Source: Nocardioides alkalitolerans (GTDB lineage: Bacteria; Actinomycetota; Actinomycetes; Propionibacteriales; Nocardioidaceae). Taken from it: a DNA stretch of 64,000 nucleotides. The DNA lies in the NCBI GenBank assembly GCA_038184435.1, contig CP116227.1:3935501-3999500 (forward strand), in the 5' to 3' direction. Within the stretch, counting starts at the first letter, position 1, and each line of letters begins with the position of its first letter. Of the stretch, positions 41,882 through 50,041 are shown piece by piece. The translations under genes and the position numbers were made by a program. The notes beneath the pieces are model-generated. The model worked only from the letters and a program-made list of their open reading frames with translations. It had not been told where the DNA came from and did not search any database.

Positions 41882-44014
41882 TCAGGCCTTCCAGACCACC
41901 GCGACGCCCGGCCGCGGGTAGCGGTGGGTGTGCGGCCACAGGCCGATGGGCGACGCGAACGTGCCGCCCTCGCCCGGGTGCTGCACGGCCACCCAGACGG
42001 TGCGGTCGCCGTGGGTGATGAGCGGGCCGCAGGCCTCGGCGCCGATCGGGGTCGTCAGGAACGACTCGACCTTGCCGCGGTGGGGGCCGTCGACGGGCAC
42101 GCGGAAGATGCCGTCGTTGGAGCCGATCACGTTGCCGTCGGTCGAGACCCAGAGGTTGCCCTTCGAGTCGAAGGCGACGTTGTCGGGGCAGCTGATCGGG
42201 CTGACCTTGTCCTTCGGGTAGCCCGCGAAGTAGGTCTCCGGCGCGGCCGGGTCGCCGCAGACCAGCAGCAGGCGCCACACGAACGTGCCACCCGTGTGGC
42301 CGCCGACCGGCTGCATCTCGAGCACGTAGCCGTTCCGGTTGCCCGAGGCGGCCGTGAGCTCGGCGCCCGGCGCGGAGCGCACCATCGACCGCGTGACGGG
42401 GTTGGCCTCGTCGGCCGGGTAGCTGCTGCCCCGGTTGGAGTTGTTGGTGAGCGCGGCGTAGACACGGCCGTTGACGGGGTTGGGCTCGACGTCCTCGGGG
42501 CGGTCCATGCGGGTCGGGCCCATCTTGTCCGCCGCGAGACGGGTGTCGATGAGCACGTCGGCGACGCTCATGCCGGGCACGTTGCTGACCGTGTCGGTGC
42601 ACAGCAGGATCCACTGCCCGGTGCCGTCCCAGACGCCGTCCTCGAGCCCGTCGCCCGTCAGCTTCGCGACGTAGAGCGCGCCCTTGCTCAGCAGCTGCTT
42701 GTTGTGGCGGCGCGAGGCGGCGTCGGTGCCCTCGCGGTAGGTGTCCTTCGAGATGAACCGGTAGAGGTAGTCGCCCCGCTCGTCGTCACCCATGTAGGCC
42801 ACGACCTTCTTGTTGGGCGCGATCGCGACGTTGGCGCCCTCGTGCTTGAAGCGGCCGAGCATCGTGTGCTTCACCGGCGGCTCGTCCGGCGAGAGCGGGT
42901 CGATCTCGACGATCCAGCCGAAGCGGTTCGGCTCGTTCGGCTCCTTGGCCAGGTCGAAGCGGTCCCAGGTCTGGTACCAGCCCCGCTCGCTGCTGGCCGA
43001 GATCCCGTAGCGACGGTACGACGCGGCGTGGGTCGACGGGATGGTGCCGGCGGTCCCGAAGTACTGGTTGAAGTTCTCCTCGCCGGAGAGCACCGTGCCC
43101 CACGGCGTGGTGCCGCCGGCGCAGTTGTTGAGCGTGCCGAGGACGCGCTTGCCCGTCGGGTCGGCGGACGTCTTCAGCCGGTCGTGGCCCGCGACGGGTC
43201 CGTCGACGACGAACGGCGTCTCGCCGGTGATGCGGCGGTTGTAGCGGACGTTGCTGCTCGTGCTGCGCACCCAGTGGCCCGCGGTCGCGTTCGGACGCTC
43301 CACGGCCAGCACGCTCATGCCGTGCGACATCAGCGCGATCCGGCGGATCTCCTCGGCGGTGTACTCACCGGCCGGGAACATGACCTCCTCGTTGGTGTAC
43401 TCGTGGTTGCACACGAGGAGGGCCTTCGTCGTCGACAGGCTGATGACGCCGACGTAGTCGTTGTTGTAGCCGAACTGCTGCGCGGCGGCCTCGGGGGTCT
43501 GGCGGTAGACGTCGAAGGCGGGGGCACCGGGCACGACCGGGTCGCCCCAGGCGGCGACGACGTTGAGCCGGTAGCCGGCCGGCACCGTGAGGGCGTCGCG
43601 GCGGTTGGGGGCGACGGGCGTGAAGGGGTCGGTCGAGACCTGCTTGCCGCGGACGGCGCCCGCGGCGGACGCTCCCGCGTCGTACCCGCCGGCGGCGGCC
43701 GCCGAGGTCGTCGCGAACCCGCCGAGCACCATCGCGCCGGCGCCGGCGGCGGCGCCGCCGAGCACGGTACGACGCGCGATCGCGGTCCGGATGACGTCCT
43801 GGACGTGCTCGTTGCCGGACGTGTTGGGCTCGGGGTGGTCGCAGGCGTTGCCGCAGCGGTAGAGGCAGGTGGCCCAGCTGCGGTTGCCGTGCGGACCGCC
43901 CTGCGTCCGGAGCAGGGGCAGGAGGCGTCGGGGTGCGGTCGGGGCGGTCGGCTCGCCGTCGGTGGTGGAGGTCACGGCGGAAGAGGGCGGGGTGGTCCCG
44001 TCGAGGTGCGTCAT
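41882..44014 (-). CDS. phoX: PhoX-family (DUF839) alkaline phosphatase, Tat-exported
   Basis: A 710-residue protein of the PhoX family, Ca/Fe-dependent phosphatases that release phosphate from organic esters outside the cell. As in other actinobacterial members, a cytoplasmic leader with CLYRCGNACDHPEPNTS (near 50-66) precedes a twin-arginine signal starting at R81-R82 (RRTVLGGAAAGAG). Family marks include LLVCNHEYTNEE near 201, GTVLSGEENFNQYF near 310 and RPEDVEPNP near 500. AAGGAG lies ten bases before the ATG. A sequence matching the PhoP box stands about 80 bases upstream, so phosphate starvation should induce it. Confidence 0.9.
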   Translation of the reverse strand: MTHLDGTTPPSSAVTSTTDGEPTAPTAPRRLLPLLRTQGGPHGNRSWATCLYRCGNACDHPEPNTSGNEHVQDVIRTAIARRTVLGGAAAGAGAMVLGGFATTSAAAAGGYDAGASAAGAVRGKQVSTDPFTPVAPNRRDALTVPAGYRLNVVAAWGDPVVPGAPAFDVYRQTPEAAAQQFGYNNDYVGVISLSTTKALLVCNHEYTNEEVMFPAGEYTAEEIRRIALMSHGMSVLAVERPNATAGHWVRSTSSNVRYNRRITGETPFVVDGPVAGHDRLKTSADPTGKRVLGTLNNCAGGTTPWGTVLSGEENFNQYFGTAGTIPSTHAASYRRYGISASSERGWYQTWDRFDLAKEPNEPNRFGWIVEIDPLSPDEPPVKHTMLGRFKHEGANVAIAPNKKVVAYMGDDERGDYLYRFISKDTYREGTDAASRRHNKQLLSKGALYVAKLTGDGLEDGVWDGTGQWILLCTDTVSNVPGMSVADVLIDTRLAADKMGPTRMDRPEDVEPNPVNGRVYAALTNNSNRGSSYPADEANPVTRSMVRSAPGAELTAASGNRNGYVLEMQPVGGHTGGTFVWRLLLVCGDPAAPETYFAGYPKDKVSPISCPDNVAFDSKGNLWVSTDGNVIGSNDGIFRVPVDGPHRGKVESFLTTPIGAEACGPLITHGDRTVWVAVQHPGEGGTFASPIGLWPHTHRYPRPGVAVVWKA

Positions 44015-44070
44015 GGGGGCGTCGCTCCTTGCTGGCACGCGCGCCACGGAGGTCGTGACGGCTCGGCGGC

Positions 44071-44076
44071 AACGTA
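44071..44076 (-). promoter_or_regulatory. -10 box of phoX
   Basis: TACGTT on the minus strand, 16 bases downstream of the PHO-box-like repeats, predicts a transcript start near 44064 and a leader of about 50 bases. Confidence 0.45.
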
Positions 44077-44092
44077 GGAGCAGCACCTCCGA

Positions 44093-44125
44093 GGTGGACG
44101 AACCCGGGTCGACGCCCGGGTGAAC
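44093..44125 (-). promoter_or_regulatory. PHO box (PhoP direct repeats) upstream of phoX
   Basis: Read on the minus strand, three contiguous 11-base units are GTTCACCCGGG, CGTCGACCCGG and GTTCGTCCACC. Against the Streptomyces unit consensus G(G/T)TCAYYYR(G/C)G they match at 11, 7 and 9 positions. The last unit covers the expected -35 region. The same bases also form a small palindrome (44102-44121) that could act as the rarD terminator. Confidence 0.6.
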
Positions 44126-44136
44126 GGCCGCTGTCG

Positions 44137-45054
44137 CTAGGACGCGGTCGTGGCCCGGGCCGTCAACCGGGCCTGGCGCCGCGCGTGGGTGACCATCTCG
44201 GCGGTGAAGACCGCGAGCGCGCACCACACGAGCACGAACCCGATCCACCGCGTCGCGGGCATCTCCTCGCCGAACCACGCGAGCGCCAGCACGAACTGCA
44301 GCGTCGGCGCCAAATACTGCAGCAGCCCCAGCACGACCATGGGCACCCGGATGGCGGCGCCCCCGAAGAGCAGCAGGGGGAGGGCGGTGACGATCCCGAG
44401 GCCGGCGAAGAGGGCGACCTGCCCCGGACCCTCGGTGGCGAAGACCGCAGCGCCGGTCGCGCCCAGCCACACGACGTACGCGCCCGCGAACGGGACGAGC
44501 AGCACGGTCTCGACGGCGAGGCTCTCGACCGCGCCGACGTCGGCCGTCTTCTTGACGAGGCCGTAGGTGCCGAAGCTGAGGGCCAGCAGGACGGCCACGA
44601 AGGGGAGCCGCCCGTAGTCGACGGTCAGCACCACGACGGCCACCCCCGCGAGCGCGAGGGCGCCCCACTGGGCGGGACGCAGCCGCTCGCCGAGCACCAG
44701 CACCCCCATGAGGACGGTGACGAGCGGGTTCACGAAGTAGCCCAGCGACGTCTCCAGCACGTGGCCCGAGTTCACGCCGTAGATGAAGGTCGCCCAGTTG
44801 ACGCTGATGGTGAAGGAGGCGACGACGAGGAGGAGGAAGGTACGGCGCGACGCCAGCACGGCGCGCAGGGCGTCGGTGCGCCGCAGCACGACCACGAGGC
44901 CGACCATCACGACCGTCGACCACAGCACGCGCTGGGCCAGGATCTCGAACGGGGCGGCGGGCTCCAGCAGCGGGAAGTAGAGGGGGAAGACGCCCCAGAG
45001 CGCGTAGGCGCCCGCGCCCATCGCGAACCCGGCGCGCGCGTCGCGGCTGGTCAC
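44137..45054 (-). CDS. rarD: RarD-type EamA transporter
   Basis: A 305-residue membrane protein of the drug/metabolite transporter superfamily with about ten helices, matching RarD. The opening GAGAYALWGVFPLYFPLLEPA near residue 13, EILAQRVLWS near 37, and FIYGVNSGHVLETSLGYFVNPL near 90 are family signatures, as is GLLQYLAPTLQF near 242. RarD proteins are often called chloramphenicol-sensitivity proteins, but the natural substrate is unknown. The GTG at 45054 follows a TAGGAT box by six bases, suggesting a leaderless transcript. phoX follows on the same strand after 122 bp with its own promoter. Confidence 0.85.
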   Translation of the reverse strand: MTSRDARAGFAMGAGAYALWGVFPLYFPLLEPAAPFEILAQRVLWSTVVMVGLVVVLRRTDALRAVLASRRTFLLLVVASFTISVNWATFIYGVNSGHVLETSLGYFVNPLVTVLMGVLVLGERLRPAQWGALALAGVAVVVLTVDYGRLPFVAVLLALSFGTYGLVKKTADVGAVESLAVETVLLVPFAGAYVVWLGATGAAVFATEGPGQVALFAGLGIVTALPLLLFGGAAIRVPMVVLGLLQYLAPTLQFVLALAWFGEEMPATRWIGFVLVWCALAVFTAEMVTHARRQARLTARATTAS

Positions 45055-45060
45055 CGCACG

Positions 45061-45066
45061 ATCCTA
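45061..45066 (-). promoter_or_regulatory. -10 box for leaderless rarD
   Basis: TAGGAT on the minus strand ends 6 bases before the GTG at 45054; no ribosome site is seen. Confidence 0.5.
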
Positions 45067-45080
45067 GACCTCGAGACCCA

Positions 45081-45097
45081 TGTCCATAAGGTGGACA
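45081..45097. promoter_or_regulatory. Inverted repeat upstream of the sulfate transport operon
   Basis: TGTCCATAAGGTGGACA is a perfect 6-5-6 inverted repeat. It lies between rarD and the sulfate-binding protein gene, in a locally AT-richer stretch, and overlaps a TAAGGT sequence that could itself be a -10 box. A sulfur-responsive operator is possible; no regulator is known for it here. Confidence 0.4.
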
Positions 45098-45183
45098 AAG
45101 GAGAGCGACAGAGCCAAGTTGCCTAGTCTTCTCGACATTGTTCAGCGACCGTCCCGAACCGGTCCGCCCGAAAGGTCCCCGAG

Positions 45184-46206
45184 ATGCCCCTGCCCTCCGT
45201 CCGCCGCCGCACGTTCCTGGCCGGCTCCGTCGCCACGACCCTCGCCGTGACGCTCGCGGGCTGCGCCAGCGCCAGCGGTGGCGGGGGCGACGACGACAAC
45301 CGGTTCTTCATCGTCGGTTTCGCCGTCCCCGAGGCCGCCAACGACGCCATCTTCGAGAAGTTCCAGGAGACGCCCGAGGGCGAGGGCCTCGAGCTGTCGG
45401 GCTCCTACGGCGCGTCGGGCGACCAGAGCCGCGCCGTCGTCAACGGCGCCGAGGCCGACTACGTGCACTTCTCGCTCGAGGGTGACGTCACCCGCCTCGT
45501 CGACGCCGGTCTGGTCGCCGACGACTGGAATTCCGGCCCGACGAAGGGCATCGTCTCCAGCTCCGTCGCCGTCCTCGTCGTCGAGGAGGGCAACCCCCTC
45601 GGCATCACGGGCTGGGACGACCTGACCCGCGACGACGTGCAGGTCGTCACCGCCGACCCGGCCTCCTCGGGCGCGGCGCGCTGGAACATCCTCGCGGCGT
45701 ACGGCGCGCAGATCGCCGCCGGCAAGTCCGAGGCCGAGGCGGAGGACTACATGGTCGACTTCTTCGACCACGTCTCCACCTGGGCCGGCAGCGGCCGCGA
45801 GGCGACCGAGGCCTTCGAGAACGGTCTCGGCAACGTGCTCATCAGCTACGAGAACGAGGCGATCCTGACGCGCCAGGAGGGCCGGTCCTACGACTACATC
45901 GTCCCCGACACGACCCTCCTCATCGAGAACCCCGGCGCGATCCTGGAGGACGCCAACCCGGCCGCGCAGGACTGGCTCGACTTCGTGCTCTCCGAGGAGG
46001 GCCAGACGGAGTTCGTGCGCAAGGGCTTCCGGCCGGTCGGCGACGTCGACATCGACGTGGAGGTCGAGGGCGCCAACGACCCGTCCGACCCGTTCCCGAC
46101 GCCGACGAACCTGCTGACGATCGCCGACGACTTCGGCGGCTGGTCGGCCACCAACGAGAAGTGGTTCGACGAGGGCGCGCTCTACGAGCAGCTCCGGGCC
46201 CGGTGA
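45184..46206 (+). CDS. Sulfate/thiosulfate ABC transporter substrate-binding lipoprotein
   Basis: A 340-residue extracellular binding protein. The signal peptide has RRR near residues 7-9 and the lipobox LAGC with the lipidated C27. The mature domain shows family segments SYGASGDQSRAVVNGAEADYV near 78-98, the signature WDDLTRDDVQVVTADPASSGAARWN near 142-166 and ENEAILTRQEG near 223. This is the periplasmic-binding type II fold of Sbp/CysP proteins, which bind the oxyanion through backbone amides. It heads the operon with two permeases and an ATPase. AAAGG precedes the ATG. Sulfate versus thiosulfate cannot be told. Confidence 0.88.
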   Translation: MPLPSVRRRTFLAGSVATTLAVTLAGCASASGGGGDDDNRFFIVGFAVPEAANDAIFEKFQETPEGEGLELSGSYGASGDQSRAVVNGAEADYVHFSLEGDVTRLVDAGLVADDWNSGPTKGIVSSSVAVLVVEEGNPLGITGWDDLTRDDVQVVTADPASSGAARWNILAAYGAQIAAGKSEAEAEDYMVDFFDHVSTWAGSGREATEAFENGLGNVLISYENEAILTRQEGRSYDYIVPDTTLLIENPGAILEDANPAAQDWLDFVLSEEGQTEFVRKGFRPVGDVDIDVEVEGANDPSDPFPTPTNLLTIADDFGGWSATNEKWFDEGALYEQLRAR

Positions 46207-46213
46207 CGTCGTC

Positions 46214-47113
46214 ATGAGCACCACCACGGCCCCCGTCCCGGGCTCCGGCCCGGGCGGGGGCCCGCCCCCCGCCGGCCCGCGGAAGGCGTCCCGACCGGGG
46301 CGGCCGCCGCGGCAGCTGCGCGCCTCCGACCGGCTCGGCCCCGGCTCGGGGCTGGGCCTCGGCCTGCTGATGCTGTGGTTCAGCGTCCTCGTGCTCCTGC
46401 CCCTCGCTGCCGTCGTGGTCACCGCGACGGAGGGGGGCTGGAGCACGTTCGTGTCCGTCGTCTCCGAGCCCGACACGCGCTCGGCGCTCCTCCTGACGGT
46501 GGGCGAGGCCCTCGGCGTCGCGCTCGTCAACGCGGTCGTCGGCACCGTCATCGCGTGGGTGCTGGTGCGCGACGACTTCCGGGGCAAGCGGCTCCTCGAG
46601 GTCGTCATCGACGTGCCCTTCGCGCTGCCGACGATCGTCGCCGGCCTCGTGCTGCTGAGCCTCTACGGCCCGCGCAGCCCGATCGGCGTCAACGTGGTCG
46701 GCACGCGCACAGGCATCTTCCTCGCCCTGCTCTTCGTCACGCTGCCGTTCGTCGTGCGCACGGTGCAGCCGGTGCTCGCCGAGCTCGACGCGGAGGTCGA
46801 GGAGGCGGCGGCGTCGCTGGGGGCCACCCAGGCCACGATCCTGCGCCGGATCATCCTGCCGAGCCTGGTGCCCGCCATCACGGCCGGCACGTCGCTCGCC
46901 TTCGCCCGGGCCATCTCCGAGTTCGGCTCGCTCGTGCTCATCGCCGGCAACAAGGCGGGGGAGACCGAGGTGGCCTCGCTGCGGATCCTCAAGTACATCG
47001 AGGGCGACTACTACGAGAAGGCGGCGGTGGTGGCGTTCATCCTGCTGCTCGTCTCCGCACTCGTGATCGTCGCGCTCGACGTCGTCTCGCGGAGGGTGGC
47101 GGTCCGTGGCTGA
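46214..47113 (+). CDS. cysT: Sulfate ABC transporter permease CysT
   Basis: First membrane subunit of the sulfate importer, 299 residues with about six helices. The EAA loop that contacts the ATPase is EEAAASLGATQATILRRIILP near residue 196-216, shown here in two parts as EEAAASLGA and ILRRIILP. The first 50 residues are Pro/Gly/Arg-rich and cytoplasmic. The family segment ALPTIVAGLVLLSLYG lies near 137. It begins seven bases after the binding-protein stop and overlaps cysW by 8 bases. Confidence 0.9.
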   Translation: MSTTTAPVPGSGPGGGPPPAGPRKASRPGRPPRQLRASDRLGPGSGLGLGLLMLWFSVLVLLPLAAVVVTATEGGWSTFVSVVSEPDTRSALLLTVGEALGVALVNAVVGTVIAWVLVRDDFRGKRLLEVVIDVPFALPTIVAGLVLLSLYGPRSPIGVNVVGTRTGIFLALLFVTLPFVVRTVQPVLAELDAEVEEAAASLGATQATILRRIILPSLVPAITAGTSLAFARAISEFGSLVLIAGNKAGETEVASLRILKYIEGDYYEKAAVVAFILLLVSALVIVALDVVSRRVAVRG

Positions 47114-47954
47114 CTCCCGCCTCATCCGGTCCCGACGCGGGCCGGTCACCTACGTGCTGCGCGTCCTCGTCGTGCTCTACCTGTTCCTGCTCGTCGCGTG
47201 GCCGGTCTCGCTCGTCGCGGACCGTGCGTTCCGGGCCACGGGCAACCACGAGGGCGGTGTCGGGCCGTTCCTCGAGCGGCTCACCGACCCGGCCACGGTC
47301 TACGCCTTCAACCTGACCATCACGGTGGCCATCTGGGCGGTCATCGCGAACACGGTCTTCGGCGTCGGCATCTCGCTGCTGCTGGTGCGCTACCGGTTCG
47401 TGGGGCGGCGCGTGCTCTCCGTGCTCGTCGACCTGCCGCTCAGCGTCTCGCCCGTGGTGGTCGGTCTCGCGCTGGTGCTGGCCTACAGCTCCACGCAGGG
47501 CTGGTTCGGCGGCACCCTGGAGACCGTCGGCATCCAGGTCATCTTCTCGACACCGGGCCTCATCCTCGCCACGGCGTTCGTCAGCCTCCCCCTCGTGGTG
47601 CGGGAGGTGGTGCCGGTGCTGGAGGAGATCGGCACCGACGCCGAGCAGGCCGCGCGCTCGCTCGGCGCCAACGGTCGCCAGGTTTTCCGGCGCATCACGC
47701 TCCCGTCGATCAAGTGGGCGGTCGTGTACGGCGTCGTGCTCACCTCCGCCCGCTCCCTCGGCGAGTTCGGGGCGGTGAAGATCGTCAGCTCGGGCGCGGA
47801 GTTCCGCGGCGAGACGGCGACCCTGTTCGTCCACAACCACTACCAGGCGTTCGACGAGCCTGCGGCGTACGCCGCCGCCCTCGTGCTCGTCCTGATCTCG
47901 ATCATCGCGCTCGTGGTGGTCACCTACCTGCGTCCGAAGGAGGAGCGCGCATGA
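47106..47954 (+). CDS. cysW: Sulfate ABC transporter permease CysW
   Basis: Second membrane subunit, 282 residues with about six helices. The EAA loop appears as EQAARSLGANGRQVFRRIT near residue 180. DLPLSVSPVVVGLALVLAY near 110 is the counterpart of the CysT membrane segment. The GTG overlaps the end of cysT by 8 bases and its stop overlaps the cysA ATG (ATGA), so the three are translated together. Assignment of T and W follows gene order and the family segments. Confidence 0.9.
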   Translation: MADSRLIRSRRGPVTYVLRVLVVLYLFLLVAWPVSLVADRAFRATGNHEGGVGPFLERLTDPATVYAFNLTITVAIWAVIANTVFGVGISLLLVRYRFVGRRVLSVLVDLPLSVSPVVVGLALVLAYSSTQGWFGGTLETVGIQVIFSTPGLILATAFVSLPLVVREVVPVLEEIGTDAEQAARSLGANGRQVFRRITLPSIKWAVVYGVVLTSARSLGEFGAVKIVSSGAEFRGETATLFVHNHYQAFDEPAAYAAALVLVLISIIALVVVTYLRPKEERA

Positions 47955-48997
47955 GCATCGAGGTGCGTGGCGTCACCAAGAAGTACGGCGACTTCGTCGC
48001 CCTCGACGACGTGAGCGTCTCGATCCCCACGGGCCGGCTGACGGCGCTCCTCGGCCCCTCCGGCGGCGGCAAGTCGACGCTGCTGCGGATCGTCGCCGGG
48101 CTCGAGGTCGCCGACGGCGGCACCGTCGAGATCGAGGGCGTCGACGCGACGGCGCTGCCCCCGCAGCGGCGCAACGTCGGCTTCGTGTTCCAGCACTACG
48201 CGGCCTTCAAGCACATGACGGTGGCGAAGAACGTCGCCTTCGGCCTGGAGATCCGCAAGCGCCCCAAGGCCGAGGTCAAGGCGAAGGTGCACGAGCTGCT
48301 CGAGCTCGTCCACCTCGAGCAGTTCGCCGACCGCCTGCCCTCGCAGCTCTCGGGCGGCCAGCGCCAGCGCATGGCGCTCGCCCGGGCGCTCGCGGTCGAG
48401 CCGTCGGTGCTCCTGCTCGACGAGCCGTTCGGCGCGCTCGACGCGAAGGTCCGCAAGGAGCTGCGCGACTGGCTGCGCCGGCTGCACGACGAGGTGCACG
48501 TGACGACCGTCTTCGTGACGCACGACCAGGAGGAGGCCCTCGAGGTCGCCGACGAGATCGTCGTCATCAACGGGGGCCGGATCGAGCAGGTCGGCAGCCC
48601 CGACGACCTCTACGACGCCCCGGCCAACGACTTCGTCATGGGCTTCCTGGGCGAGGTCACGGTGCTCGACGGCCACCTCATCCGCCCCCACGACGTCGTC
48701 GTCCACACGCTCCCGGCCGCAGCCGGCACGGGCGCGGTGCGGGGCGAGGTCGTCCGGATCACCCGGGTGGGCTTCGAGGTGCGCGTCGCGGTCCGGCCCG
48801 ACGGTGCCCGCGAGGCGGACGAGGTCGTCGTGACCCTCACGCGCACCTTCGCGCGGTCGCTCGGCCTCGAGGTGGGCTCGACGGTGTGGCTGGAGCCGGA
48901 GGACGGTGCTCGCGTGGTGCCCGTGCGCCGCGACGTACCCGTCGGCACCCTCGGTGCCGCCGAGCCGACCGAGCCCTCCGAGGTCCCCGTCGCCTGA
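47951..48997 (+). CDS. cysA: Sulfate ABC transporter ATP-binding protein CysA
   Basis: ATPase of the sulfate importer, 348 residues. Walker A GPSGGGKST near residue 36, Q-loop FVFQHYAAFKHMT near 79, signature LSGGQRQR near 134, Walker B LLLDEP near 155 and the switch His in FVTHDQEE near 188 are intact. Residues 240-330 form the TOBE-type regulatory domain (LIRPHDVVV), found in CysA and related importers. A 55-base palindrome follows the stop and ends the operon. Confidence 0.92.
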   Translation: MSIEVRGVTKKYGDFVALDDVSVSIPTGRLTALLGPSGGGKSTLLRIVAGLEVADGGTVEIEGVDATALPPQRRNVGFVFQHYAAFKHMTVAKNVAFGLEIRKRPKAEVKAKVHELLELVHLEQFADRLPSQLSGGQRQRMALARALAVEPSVLLLDEPFGALDAKVRKELRDWLRRLHDEVHVTTVFVTHDQEEALEVADEIVVINGGRIEQVGSPDDLYDAPANDFVMGFLGEVTVLDGHLIRPHDVVVHTLPAAAGTGAVRGEVVRITRVGFEVRVAVRPDGAREADEVVVTLTRTFARSLGLEVGSTVWLEPEDGARVVPVRRDVPVGTLGAAEPTEPSEVPVA

Positions 48998-49003
48998 CCC
49001 GTT

Positions 49004-49058
49004 GCGTCGAGTTGTCACGTACGCCGCGTCGGACGCGGCGTACGTGACAACTCGACGC
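49004..49058. terminator. Bidirectional terminator, 27-bp perfect palindrome
   Basis: Two 27-base arms are exact complements with one base between them, beginning GCGTCGAGTTGTCACG. It fills the gap between cysA and the convergent DUF202 gene. It is the longest perfect inverted repeat I found in the window. Confidence 0.8.
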
Positions 49059-49060
49059 GC

Positions 49061-49354
49061 TCAGCCCACCACCGCGGCCACGACCTCGACGGTGCCGAGG
49101 GTGAGGACGGCGAGGGCGAGGAGGAGGGGTACGGCGCCGCCCCGGCGCTCCACCGGACGATCGAGCACCCGCCGGGCAAGGAGCACGGCTGCGGCGAAGA
49201 GCGCCGCCAACGCTGCGCCGACGACCGCCACGGGGCCGAGCGCACCCAGGCCTAGCCGCCCGATCACCACGGCGGCCACTGCCAGCGACAGGGCGGTGCG
49301 CTGCCAGGCCAGCGACGTGCGCTCCGGGGCGGCGGTGTCGCTCGAGTAGGTCAC
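49061..49354 (-). CDS. DUF202 membrane protein
   Basis: A 97-residue protein with three predicted helices. The family start ERTSLAWQRTALSLAVAA (near residues 11-28) is the DUF202 signature of an amphipathic stretch leading into helix 1. Function of the family is unknown. It begins 7 bases after the stop of a second DUF202 gene, so both are made from one transcript. GTG 49354 is the only suitable start. Confidence 0.8.
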   Translation of the reverse strand: MTYSSDTAAPERTSLAWQRTALSLAVAAVVIGRLGLGALGPVAVVGAALAALFAAAVLLARRVLDRPVERRGGAVPLLLALAVLTLGTVEVVAAVVG

Positions 49355-49361
49355 CGGGCGT

Positions 49362-49721
49362 TCACAGCGACGCCAGCACGACCACGCTCGCGGCCACGAG
49401 ACCGACCGCGACGAGCACCCCCAGCGGCGACCCCGGCAACGGGGCGCTCAGCCGTAGTGCGCGCTCCGTGCGCGCCCACCGCGCCCACGACGCGAGGGCG
49501 CAGACGACGCCGAGCAGGACGAGGAGCACCGCCAGCGGCGTACGGACCCCGTCGTCGAGCCCGAGGTCGACGGCGTCCACGGCGACGCCGCCGGCGACGA
49601 AGGCCAGCGACGTGCGGATCCACGCCAGGAACGTGCGCTCGTTGGCGAGGCTGAACCGCGGGTCCGGCTCGTCGCCGACGCCGTAGACCCATCCGGGCCA
49701 GCGGGTGCGGGACGTCGACAT
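49362..49721 (-). CDS. YidH-type DUF202 membrane protein
   Basis: A 119-residue protein with three predicted helices and the DUF202/YidH motif RFSLANERTFLAWIRTSLAF near residues 22-41. E. coli YidH is the named relative; its role is not known. The ATG at 49721 is preferred over a GTG three codons earlier because a TAGCGT box lies exactly seven bases upstream of the ATG. It forms a pair with the shorter DUF202 gene downstream, an arrangement seen in other bacteria (YidH/YidG). Confidence 0.82.
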   Translation of the reverse strand: MSTSRTRWPGWVYGVGDEPDPRFSLANERTFLAWIRTSLAFVAGGVAVDAVDLGLDDGVRTPLAVLLVLLGVVCALASWARWARTERALRLSAPLPGSPLGVLVAVGLVAASVVVLASL

Positions 49722-49728
49722 GCCACCC

Positions 49729-49734
49729 ACGCTA
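49729..49734 (-). promoter_or_regulatory. -10 box for leaderless DUF202 pair
   Basis: TAGCGT on the minus strand ends 7 bases before the ATG at 49721. Confidence 0.5.
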
Positions 49735-49888
49735 GGTCGCCGCGCCGCGGGCCGGCATCCGGGGCAGACCGACTAGTCAACTACGCCAGGTAGGGAAACG
49801 GCGGTCTCCTGCGTTCGTGCCCGATCGTCTGGACTCGTGTGGGACACTTCCTTTTGATCGATAAAAACCTCGAAGGAGCCCCGCACTC

Positions 49889-50029
49889 ATGCGCTACCTG
49901 GTGGCCGGTTCGGCCCCGTTCCGGAAGACCCTCGTGGGCGTCGGCCTCGCGGGGGCGTTCGCCCTCTTCGTGCTGGTCGCCTTCGTCGCGGCGATCCTGT
50001 CCGCGACCTTCGACCTCGCCCGGCGCTGA
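49889..50029 (+). CDS. 46-residue single-pass membrane peptide
   Basis: A short reading frame coding 46 residues: a basic start (MRYLVAGSAPFRKT) then one transmembrane helix (GLAGAFALFVLVAFVAAIL, about residues 18-36) and a short ATFDLARR end. AAGGAG lies 11 bases before the ATG. The 60 bases upstream are strikingly AT-rich for this genome (TTTTGATCGATAAAA), as in a real promoter region. The codons keep the genome's G/C third-position bias. It lies between the DUF202 pair and a convergent DsbA-like gene. Function unknown; peptides of this plan often modulate larger membrane proteins. Confidence 0.55.
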   Translation: MRYLVAGSAPFRKTLVGVGLAGAFALFVLVAFVAAILSATFDLARR

Positions 50030-50041
50030 TCCCCGGCGCGC

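Noticed and set aside
44102..44121. Small palindrome upstream of phoX as a plain rarD terminator
   Set aside because: Possible, but the same bases fit the 11-base PHO-box units and lie at the right distance from the phoX -10 box, so regulation is the better primary reading.
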